Of a stretch of DNA of 64,000 bases, positions 44,452 through 51,522 are shown in pieces; the first letter of the stretch is position 1, and each line of letters starts with the position of its first letter. The translations under genes were made by a program, and so were the position numbers. This DNA is from Candidatus Thiodiazotropha endolucinida (lineage in GTDB: Bacteria; Pseudomonadota; Gammaproteobacteria; Chromatiales; Chromatiaceae). The notes below the pieces were generated by a model. The model did not search any database and had not been told where the DNA came from. It was given only the letters and a program-made list of their open reading frames with translations. The stretch is taken from assembly GCF_001715975.1 (NCBI RefSeq), contig NZ_MARB01000016.1, forward strand, positions 40,849 through 104,848. Direction: 5' to 3'.

Positions 44452-45383
44452 TGATCACATCGTCAGTTAATCGTCCGATCATCAATATATTACAGCAAGG
44501 TTTTGTAATTGGCTTGAACCTGGCACTGCTCTCCGGTCATGAGAGCTGTCTCGCCGATCCATACGATCGGGATACCGCCTATATCGGCATCATGTCTCGT
44601 TTGATGTTTTCGACCGACCTCAACGATACCCGAATTGCAACCGAGTTGGTTTTCACCGAGTTCATGAAAAACATAGGTAAAAAGGGCGAGTTTTTCGACT
44701 TCGATTCACCCAATGATGTGATTAAAGCGATGCAACAGCATAGACTTGACGCGGTCCTGACCGACACTCTGGACTACCTGAAAATCGACCACATGGTTAA
44801 TCAAAACCACCGTTACTCAGTCGTTTTTGGACCGCGTAAATTACAGAAAATAGTTCTTCTGACCCGGCGTTCAGACAAGATCAGCAGCCTGGAGCAACTG
44901 AGACAAAAGCGGTTGACCCACCCTTCCGGCATTAACCTCGGACTATTGTTTCTCGATGTGGCACTGATGAAAGAAAGGCTTCCCATCGCCAAGCGGTTTT
45001 TCTCCACATCCACACCGGTCGGCGATGTCAACACTGCAATCATTGACCTGTTTTTCAACAAAGCCGATGCTGCCCTGGTCACTGATTTTTCCTTTGATAC
45101 CGCCAGTGAATTAAATACGCAGATTGCCAATCATCTGGAGGTCCTGGTCGCCTCGGATCCCATCGTCCCAATGGTCATCGGCATCAATAAATTTGTTCCC
45201 TCGGAATTTACCGAAAAAGTCGATGAGATGGCCGCCCGATTACACGAACTACCTAAAACTCTCCATCTGCTTTCCCTTTTCAAAGGGAAAGGTATCGTCA
45301 AAATATCCAATCAGGATTTACGCTCGGCCCGTGTGCTCAAAGAGGAGTATGAGAAACTGATAAATTCCGATCAAACAGAATGA
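44451..45383 (+). CDS. PhnD-like periplasmic binding protein, copy 3
   Basis: This 310-residue protein starts with GTG sharing a base with the stop of copy 2. It has an N-terminal hydrophobic stretch (INILQQGFVIGLNLALLSGHESCLADP) as signal peptide. Motifs IGIMSRLMFSTDLNDTRIATELVF, LDAVLTDTLDYLKIDHM, KIVLLTRRSDKISSLEQLRQKRLTHPSGINLGLLFLDVALMKERLP and FFNKADAALVTDFSFDTASELNTQIAN parallel copies 1 and 2. Substitutions in the ligand pocket region (IPNGHD versus HPSGIN versus IPSGHA) suggest different ligands. Confidence 0.78.
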   Translation: MITSSVNRPIINILQQGFVIGLNLALLSGHESCLADPYDRDTAYIGIMSRLMFSTDLNDTRIATELVFTEFMKNIGKKGEFFDFDSPNDVIKAMQQHRLDAVLTDTLDYLKIDHMVNQNHRYSVVFGPRKLQKIVLLTRRSDKISSLEQLRQKRLTHPSGINLGLLFLDVALMKERLPIAKRFFSTSTPVGDVNTAIIDLFFNKADAALVTDFSFDTASELNTQIANHLEVLVASDPIVPMVIGINKFVPSEFTEKVDEMAARLHELPKTLHLLSLFKGKGIVKISNQDLRSARVLKEEYEKLINSDQTE

Positions 45384-45391
45384 TTGTGGGC

Positions 45392-45425
45392 AAAAAAAAC
45401 CCGCGTGTGGGGAGAACACGCGGGT
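45392..45425 (-). terminator. Terminator for the leftward two-component operon
   Basis: A 10-base perfect stem ACCCGCGTGT/ACACGCGGGT with a 7-base loop is followed, on the minus strand, by eight T residues. It lies 200 bases past the kinase stop codon and 9 bases after the last PhnD-like gene. It could also slow rightward transcription but lacks a T-run on the plus strand. Confidence 0.7.
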
Positions 45426-45628
45426 AAGGGTAAAACAACTTTTCAGTCGTGGTTTATTTCATTCTCGTGACACTCGACTAGATATGAGAGTTTACCGTTT
45501 TCTGGATCGATCCCGCAGCGGAAAACACTATCTCGACATTTGTGTTGCCCATGTAGGGGCCAATGGCATTCGCTGTCGGCTGTTCGTCAGGCAGTCCTAT
45601 GGCTCTCAGATAACCTAGCAGGAGATCA

Positions 45629-46981
45629 TTAAGGTTTTCTTAAGCCTGGGAAGAACAGCTTCACAATAAGCCCTTCCCCCTGAACGGGGTCGTTCAAACT
45701 GATTTTTCCTTGATGGAGTTCACAGATTTCCTTGACTATTGAAAGGCCCAATCCGGCACCTGTATCTGTCCCTCCAGGCAGGCGATTGAGTCGTTCAAAA
45801 ACCCATTTTTTCTTGTCATCCGGTATACCCGGTCCCTCATCCTCAACGGTGACTGCCACACCACCATCGGTATGGGCGATTGTGATCGTGACATGACGCT
45901 TGTTGGGGGTAAATTTTATGGCGTTGTTGACCAGGTTGCCGAGTAACAGTCCGATCAATTCCCGGTTACCCACCATGGTGACGGGTTCAGCACACTCCAG
46001 CGCCATATCGATCTCTTTACTCAAGGCCTGTGGTGAGATGTCCGCCAAGACCTCTTGCGCCAACATATCGAGATCCAGTTCAGTAAAGTTACTACGGATC
46101 TTTCCCGGTTCAATAGAAGACAGCACCAGCAATTGATTAATCACATGATTAAGACGACTCAGGCCTTTTTTAATCTGCTCAAACACACTTTTTCCATGTG
46201 CTTCCTTATCACCGTCTTTGCTTGACTGAAGCTGGACGAGCATACCGGCTATCGGTGTCCGTAACTCATGCGCCACATCAGCGGTAAACCGGCTGTTTCG
46301 ATCGATGGCCAGCTTCAATCTCACCAACAATCCATTCAGCGCATCCAACATTCCAGCTATTTCCTTGGGTACATGAGTCGGATGAACGGGACTGAGATGG
46401 TCGTAGTCACGTTCTCTGATCAGGCGCGTTACCTCTCTCAGCGGTCGCAGGCCCTGATGCACGATCAACCAGAGGATTCCCGATAACGGCAGGGCAATCA
46501 ACAAGGGTTTTATGACATCTACAACAAAATCACGGACCAACACCTGACTTGTCATATGGCTGCGCGCAACCTGCACACGGAAGTCGTGATTCTTCAGATT
46601 CATGGTATAGACACGCCATCCCTTGCCATTTATTTCACTGTCTGTATAACCATCGACAATGGAGCCGGAAAGTGGGAAATCGGGTGCTTCCGGACCCCGT
46701 ATCATCAACCTGTTTTCATGGGACCAGACCTGAAACAGCAACGGAAACCGATAGCCCGACTCACTTAAATCAGTCTGATACTCATCCAGATCAAACTCTT
46801 CCGATTCGTGCTCCGTTGCAACCGCAAGGAGTTGGGCAACCAAGGCCAACTCGGCATTGTAGACCCGATTGATCTCACTACCGGCCTTCCACCAGGTAAA
46901 ATAGAGTATCGTGCCCCATAACAGAAACATCGATACCAATAGCATCAGTAACAGGCGCAGGCTTATGGAACGCACAACCAT
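45629..46981 (-). CDS. Sensor histidine kinase, QseC/PmrB-like
   Basis: The 450-residue kinase has two membrane segments (about 8-30 and 157-177) around a periplasmic region of about 125 residues, a HAMP-like linker, a HisKA domain with phosphoacceptor His238 in ADVAHELRTPIAGM, and an ATPase domain with NLVNNAIKFTPN, EDEGPGIPDDKK and TGAGLGLSIVKEI. It is the partner of the OmpR-type regulator encoded upstream. The two are separated by about 216 non-coding bases, unusual for such pairs. Signal unknown. Confidence 0.9.
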   Translation of the reverse strand: MVVRSISLRLLLMLLVSMFLLWGTILYFTWWKAGSEINRVYNAELALVAQLLAVATEHESEEFDLDEYQTDLSESGYRFPLLFQVWSHENRLMIRGPEAPDFPLSGSIVDGYTDSEINGKGWRVYTMNLKNHDFRVQVARSHMTSQVLVRDFVVDVIKPLLIALPLSGILWLIVHQGLRPLREVTRLIRERDYDHLSPVHPTHVPKEIAGMLDALNGLLVRLKLAIDRNSRFTADVAHELRTPIAGMLVQLQSSKDGDKEAHGKSVFEQIKKGLSRLNHVINQLLVLSSIEPGKIRSNFTELDLDMLAQEVLADISPQALSKEIDMALECAEPVTMVGNRELIGLLLGNLVNNAIKFTPNKRHVTITIAHTDGGVAVTVEDEGPGIPDDKKKWVFERLNRLPGGTDTGAGLGLSIVKEICELHQGKISLNDPVQGEGLIVKLFFPGLRKP

Positions 46982-47197
46982 CTATAACTCCAGAGTATCC
47001 GCCACATACCACATAGCAGAGGGTCAAGGTAGAAGAATGAGAATTCGATATGATGCCGGCCCTTGCAAGCATGCCCGGTACGACGTGTCATGGAAATACC
47101 GGGGATGGCTGTCAGAGACCTACCGTTACGCGGGATATTTTTACAGACATGGAACGCTTCGTGAAGCTGCCATGAGTCCAGGTCCGGTTAACAGGCC

Positions 47198-47890
47198 CTA
47201 ACGTCTTGCCACTCCACCTGCGGGCTTCTCTATCACGTAGCCCACTCCCCTGACAGTGCGTATCGGATGCTCTCCCAACTTCTTACGCAGATGATGAATA
47301 TGGACTTCGATGGCGTTACTCTCAACATCGTCATCCAGGCAGTATATTTTCTCACTGAGTTTTCTGCGTGACATTACGCGACCCATGTTCTCCATCAGGC
47401 TCTGGAGAATATCAAACTCCTTTACCGACAGTGACACTTCGCTGTTCTGTATGGTTACCGTATGGGCAGATGGATCCAGAATAAGATCACCATGACGCAA
47501 AATCTCTTCTTCCTGACCACTGTGGCGACGGTGGAGCGCGCGAATACGCGCACATAGCTCTTCGATATCGAATGGCTTGACCACATAGTCATCCGCACCG
47601 CCATCCAGCGCCTGTACGCGATCGACAACCTCGGAGCGTGCCGTCAATACAAGGACGGGAATCTGATTTCCATCCGAGCGGAGACGGGCCAAGACCTCCA
47701 ATCCGGAGAGCCAGGGTATGTTTAAATCGAGCAACAACACATCATACCGGGTAGTCTTCAAAGACTGCATGGCTGAGAGACCATCGCGTACCCAGTCGAT
47801 CGACAATCCACGCCGCGTCAACACGGTCTGGATGCCATCGCCCAACATTTCATCGTCTTCGACAAGCAGCAGATTTATCGCACTTGACAT
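47198..47890 (-). CDS. OmpR/PhoB-family response regulator, QseB-like
   Basis: From the ATG at 47890 (after a GGGGGA site) the product has 230 residues: receiver with LLVEDDEMLGDGI, phosphoacceptor Asp55 in VLLLDLNIPWLSGLEVL, Lys in YVVKPFDIEELCARIRAL, then a winged-helix output domain with ILDPSAHTVTIQNSEVSLSVKEFDILQSLMENMGRVMSRRKLSEKIY and IEVHIHHLRKKLG. It would regulate transcription in response to the neighbouring kinase. A longer frame to 47950 lacks support. Confidence 0.92.
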   Translation of the reverse strand: MSSAINLLLVEDDEMLGDGIQTVLTRRGLSIDWVRDGLSAMQSLKTTRYDVLLLDLNIPWLSGLEVLARLRSDGNQIPVLVLTARSEVVDRVQALDGGADDYVVKPFDIEELCARIRALHRRHSGQEEEILRHGDLILDPSAHTVTIQNSEVSLSVKEFDILQSLMENMGRVMSRRKLSEKIYCLDDDVESNAIEVHIHHLRKKLGEHPIRTVRGVGYVIEKPAGGVARR

Positions 47891-48327
47891 AAATCCCCCA
47901 CGCAACAATTTTTTACTCTGACCAATCAGGTGGATGCGGGACAATCCCACCCTGCCACAGCAGGTTTTCTCCTGTTCGTGCTGCTCCTTACTGACTTAAG
48001 TTCGCATACCGTAAAGATTAGTATTAATTTCTACTTTATCAGCCCGGCAGGCCCTTAATTGGGAATTATATACCAATTTCACGCAATAACAGTAATCAAT
48101 ATTTGCGATTTATGACTGATTTCGCGAATTCTATTCCCTACGCTTCGCCCAAAGCCATGGCACCCATGTATGCCATATAATATTTGTTATTGATTTGAAA
48201 GTACTTTTTTATTACGAGCCCGGTCACTTGACTCAGTCCGCATCAGGCCTCCACGCATGAACACGCTTCTGCTCTGTTCGAATCCATATCTATACCTGAG
48301 CCGCCAATAGTTGGCAGACACAGGCAT
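47891..48327. other. Intergenic region upstream of the response regulator
   Basis: About 435 AT-rich bases upstream of the leftward two-component operon. A TAATTTCTACTTTATCAGC stretch near 48025 is the densest AT block. No repeat or recognizable gene was seen; the promoter of the regulator gene is expected here. Confidence 0.35.
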
Positions 48328-48681
48328 TCAGACGAGAAGAAAGAAGGCTACAGCGGCGGCGGTCACCAGACTGATGGTGGTGGGAAGGGTCACCAGCATG
48401 TCACCGGAGCCCAACATTAGATAGGCGGTTTCCACCACCAGAATGGCCATGGCTACACCCAGTGCCCGTGGTGTTTGCATCCATCGGGTAACACCGGCCA
48501 GTGAGATAAAGGCCAATCCCAGCAGGGCCCCTCCCATCATACCGGCAAACGCATGATTGACCGGCTCAACACTGAAATAGCCGGCGATCAGATGAGGATC
48601 GACAATCAGGATCGTTCCCCACACACTCAACATCACGATAGCGAGAATCAGCGCAAGACGCTGCAGGGTCCGGTTAGGCAT
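48328..48681 (-). CDS. Small integral membrane protein of unknown function
   Basis: From the ATG at 48681 the product is 117 residues with four membrane helices: LALILAIVMLSVWGTILIV, AFAGMMGGALLGLAFISLAGVTRW, LGVAMAILVVETAYLML and LPTTISLVTAAAVAFFLLV. A conserved-looking polar segment, VDPHLIAGYFSVEPVNHAF, follows the first helix. I do not recognize the family. An ATG at 48711 adds ten residues. Confidence 0.65.
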   Translation of the reverse strand: MPNRTLQRLALILAIVMLSVWGTILIVDPHLIAGYFSVEPVNHAFAGMMGGALLGLAFISLAGVTRWMQTPRALGVAMAILVVETAYLMLGSGDMLVTLPTTISLVTAAAVAFFLLV

Positions 48682-48754
48682 GATTATCCCCAAATATCTT
48701 TTATTTATCATGAGAATATAGAGAATTTCTCCATCAATTACAAAGAACTTTGTT

Positions 48755-48846
48755 TAATTTTGAATTGTAAATTGTGGTGTTCGCTTCGCTCACATCTGAT
48801 TTATAAATAGGGTGTGCGCGTAGCGCACGCACCAATTCAAAATTCA
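48755..48846. repeat. Palindromic intergenic element, copy 5 (inverted orientation)
   Basis: The left arm TAATTTTGAATTGTAAATTG precedes TGTTCGCTTCGCTCAC, the reverse complement of the GTGAGCGAAGCGAACA module. Next come TGTGCGCGTAGCGCACG (6-base perfect stem) and the right arm CAATTCAAAATTCA. Module order is the reverse of copies 2 and 4, as expected for a copy inserted in the other direction. It lies just upstream of the LexA-like cassette. Confidence 0.82.
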
Positions 48847-48859
48847 CCCCCTATCCAGA

Positions 48860-48910
48860 GTTCTCCTAATGTTCTATACTCCAAAACATCGAATGGAACA
48901 TTTGGAGAAC
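48860..48910. promoter_or_regulatory. Two inverted GTTC-N7-GTTC boxes, candidate LexA operators
   Basis: GTTCTCCTAATGTTC at 48860-48874 and, on the minus strand, GTTCTCCAAATGTTC at 48896-48910 match at 14 of 15 bases. Each is a direct repeat GTTC-N7-GTTC, the known LexA box of Alphaproteobacteria, unlike the CTG-N10-CAG of E. coli. The second copy ends four bases before the LexA-like start codon, so binding would block initiation. Binding is inferred. Confidence 0.6.
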
Positions 48911-48914
48911 GAAT

Positions 48915-49514
48915 ATGCTGACCCCTACCCAGGACCGGGCCCTGACCTTTATCCGCCGCTACCTGAAAAGGCGGGGATACGCCCCTTCGCTGATTGAGAT
49001 TGCCGAAGGCATCGGCATCAGTTCCAAAGGCACCGCCCATCGCCATGTGCAGGCCCTGGCCGAGGCGGGCGCTATACGCCTGATAGCCGGACGTAAGCGT
49101 GGCATCGAACTGGTGGAAACGGCACAGGCGTCAAAACTGAGCCTGCCCCTGTTGGGCGCCATTGCCGCAGGTCAGCCCATTGAGGCCATCCCTGGCCAGG
49201 ACCGCCTCGATCTGGCCGACTACCTGCTCGGCGACAACCGCTATGCCCTGCAGGTCAAAGGAGACTCCATGATCGGTATCGGCATTCTTGATGGAGACCT
49301 GGTGATCATAGAGCGCTGTGATACCGCCGAGGATAACGCCATCGTGGTGGCATTGATCGATGACCAGGAAGCCACCCTCAAACGCCTCAGGCGTCTCAAG
49401 AGCGGCCGCATCAAACTGATTGCCGAAAACCCCGATATACCCCCCATGATCTATGCGGCAAAGCGGGTACGCATTCAGGGGGTATTGGTGTGTCAGTTAA
49501 GGCGATACCAATGA
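48915..49514 (+). CDS. LexA-like SOS repressor
   Basis: The 199-residue protein has an N-terminal winged helix (LTPTQDRALTFIRRYLKRRGYAPSLIEIAEGIGISSKGTAHRHVQAL), the self-cleavage bond Ala85-Gly86 in LGAIAAGQPIE, catalytic Ser118 in KGDSMIGIGILDGD and Lys156 in QEATLKRL. All catalytic elements are present, so RecA-stimulated autocleavage is likely. Because it directly precedes a Y-family polymerase gene and has its own box pair upstream, it may control only this cassette while another LexA serves the chromosome. The next gene starts immediately after its stop. Confidence 0.9.
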   Translation: MLTPTQDRALTFIRRYLKRRGYAPSLIEIAEGIGISSKGTAHRHVQALAEAGAIRLIAGRKRGIELVETAQASKLSLPLLGAIAAGQPIEAIPGQDRLDLADYLLGDNRYALQVKGDSMIGIGILDGDLVIIERCDTAEDNAIVVALIDDQEATLKRLRRLKSGRIKLIAENPDIPPMIYAAKRVRIQGVLVCQLRRYQ

Positions 49515-50816
49515 ATGGAAAGTGCAGTCATGTTTTACGACAACACCCAGCCCCACGCCTACTGGTCCCGTGCCATGATCCTGGTGGATATGAACGCCTT
49601 CTTCTGCAGCGTGGAACAGGTCGACCACCCGGAGCTACAGGGGCGCCCTATCGGTATTACCAACGGCTCCCAGGGGACCTGCATCATCACCAGCTCTTAT
49701 GAGGCACGCGCCTATGGCGTGCATACCGGCATGCGGCTGAAAGAAGCCCAACGGATCTGTCCCGGTTTTCTACAAATACCGGCCCGCCCGGAGCGCTACG
49801 CCCAGGTCTCCTCCCGTATCATGGAGGCGCTCTCAGGCATCACCCCGGACATGGAGATCTTCTCCGTCGATGAAGCCTTCCTCGACATCACCCATTGCCA
49901 ACGCCTTCTCGGTACCCCGCACCAGATCGCAAAGCGGGTCAAGCAGACGGTGCTGGAGGTCTCCGGGGGGGTACTCTGCTCGGTGGGCGTCAGCGGCGAC
50001 AGGACCACTGCCAAGTATGCCGCCAAACTCGACAAACCCAACGGCATGACCCTCATCCCCCCGGGCGTGGCGAAGCAGACCCTGACCAGGGTGCCGGTCA
50101 CTGAATTGTGCGGTATTGCCAAAGGTATCGGCCGCTACCTGGCGGAACGGGGGGTCTATACCTGTGGCGACATGCGCCGCCTGCCTATCGGCGAGATCGG
50201 GCGCCGCTTCGGCAACCCGGGACGGCGTATCTGGCTGATGACCCAGGGACTCGATCCCGAGCCGGTGCATACCGATGTCGATGCGCCGAAGTCGATCGGC
50301 CATGGCAAGGTCATGCCCCCCAACACCCGTCAGCGCGAGGTGGTCGAAACCTTCCTGTTGCATATGGCGGAGAAGGTAGCCACCCGACTGCGACTGCACC
50401 ACTTCCGCGCCAGCCTGTTTTACATCGGGGTGCGTATCGACGAGGGCTATCTCAGCCGCAAATATCGCTGTGATCCGCCCACCGACCATGGCCCGACCAT
50501 CGTCGCCATGTGCCAGGACTTCCTTGATAACCACTGGGCAGGCCAGGGCTGCCACCAGGTACAGATCACCGCCCTCGATCCCAAGTACGCCGACTGCCAG
50601 CTCGATTTTCTGCAGCCGGACCACCAACGTCAGGATCGTCTCAACCAGGCCATGGACCATATCAACCAGCGCTACGGTGAATTCACCCTGGCCCCCGTTC
50701 GCCTGCTCAGCCGCTCGAAAATGCCCAATGTCATCGCGCCGGCCTGGAAGCCGTTTGGGCACAGGGAAACAATTCTACAGCACCCTACATCCCAATATGT
50801 ATCGCGGCCTGATTGA
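49515..50816 (+). CDS. Y-family DNA polymerase (DinB/Pol IV-like)
   Basis: The 433-residue protein has the Y-family catalytic motifs LVDMNAFFCSVEQ (metal-binding Asp) and SVDEAFLDIT, and the SxGVSGDRTTAKYAAKLDKPNG palm segment. LCGIAKGIGRYLAERGVYTCGDM matches the thumb helix-hairpin-helix, and SIGHGKVMPPNT begins the little finger. It would perform error-prone bypass of DNA lesions. No beta-clamp motif is obvious at the C-terminus. It starts at the base after the LexA-like stop, or five codons later at 49530. The stop overlaps the next gene by one base. Confidence 0.9.
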   Translation: MESAVMFYDNTQPHAYWSRAMILVDMNAFFCSVEQVDHPELQGRPIGITNGSQGTCIITSSYEARAYGVHTGMRLKEAQRICPGFLQIPARPERYAQVSSRIMEALSGITPDMEIFSVDEAFLDITHCQRLLGTPHQIAKRVKQTVLEVSGGVLCSVGVSGDRTTAKYAAKLDKPNGMTLIPPGVAKQTLTRVPVTELCGIAKGIGRYLAERGVYTCGDMRRLPIGEIGRRFGNPGRRIWLMTQGLDPEPVHTDVDAPKSIGHGKVMPPNTRQREVVETFLLHMAEKVATRLRLHHFRASLFYIGVRIDEGYLSRKYRCDPPTDHGPTIVAMCQDFLDNHWAGQGCHQVQITALDPKYADCQLDFLQPDHQRQDRLNQAMDHINQRYGEFTLAPVRLLSRSKMPNVIAPAWKPFGHRETILQHPTSQYVSRPD

Positions 50817-51232
50817 TGTGCACCGCCGTCCACTACACCCTCAACGGCCAGGAGGTACGCACCAGGTTCCCCAATGCCAAGGCCTGCCTGCCGGTAAAGA
50901 ACAGGCACGGCGATGCCGACCTGCTACCCTGGGGACGGCGCACCCACCAGCTGGGCAAACTGCCATTGGGGGGCTGGGCCAGACTCGATGCCATCTATGG
51001 CGGGCGTTGGGACCGCTGGCGGCCGATTCCGGTAAAACTGCTCATCAGCCAGTTCATGGAGGTGGATATGGAGGGCGCCAGCCACTGGTTCGACGTCACT
51101 CCGGGCAAATGGATCCAGGGCCTGGTGGCCCACTGGGAGCACGAAAGACGCGTCTATGTGGTCACCATCACCCCGGAGATGGAAGACGCCGCCTATGAGC
51201 GTTGGCCGCGCATACTCAGCCACAGTCGCTGA
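50816..51232 (+). CDS. Conserved small protein with N-terminal Cys2, possible distant SRAP/YedK-like partner
   Basis: The 138-residue protein begins MCTAVHYTLNGQEVRTRFPNAKACLPVKN and continues with LLPWGRRTHQLGKLPLGGWARLDAIYGGRWDRW, PVKLLISQFMEVD and RVYVVTITPEMEDAAYERWPRIL. SOS-associated proteins of the SRAP (YedK/HMCES) family also expose Cys2 after Met removal and crosslink to abasic DNA. The MC start, PWG and a late PRIL-type motif suggest a distant link, but overall similarity is weak by eye. Co-translation with the polymerase gene (TGATG) supports a DNA damage role. Confidence 0.65.
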   Translation: MCTAVHYTLNGQEVRTRFPNAKACLPVKNRHGDADLLPWGRRTHQLGKLPLGGWARLDAIYGGRWDRWRPIPVKLLISQFMEVDMEGASHWFDVTPGKWIQGLVAHWEHERRVYVVTITPEMEDAAYERWPRILSHSR

Positions 51233-51522
51233 TCAAGGAAAAATACAAGCCGCTAATGAACGCCAATCGTTATGCCAACGGAGCCTGCGTGAGACGCCTC
51301 CCTTAACCGGACTCGACTAAGCAACACTGTATTGCACGGGTACAGATCATCTGTGTTAGCCGCCTGCTGGCGTGCATTCCGTAAACCATACTGCTTAGGC
51401 CTCTGAAAGATCCAACCCGGTCGACCACGGATTAGAGATTTTACTTTCCTTTACAATATACCAACTCATATTACATCGAATATCCCTATAATTTACTGGG
51501 ATTTCCTGCTGTTTGGGTTGAT
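51233..51522. other. Intergenic region before the toroid-GGDEF gene
   Basis: About 290 bases without a gene. The last 80 bases before 51523 are AT-rich (ATATACCAACTCATATTAC) and probably contain the promoter. A short GCCTGCGTGAGACGCCTC dyad lies near 51282. Nothing else stands out. Confidence 0.35.

Noticed and set aside
49833-50762. 309-codon minus-strand frame opposite the Y-family polymerase
   Set aside because: It lies wholly within the polymerase gene, which has clear catalytic motifs; the antisense translation has none.
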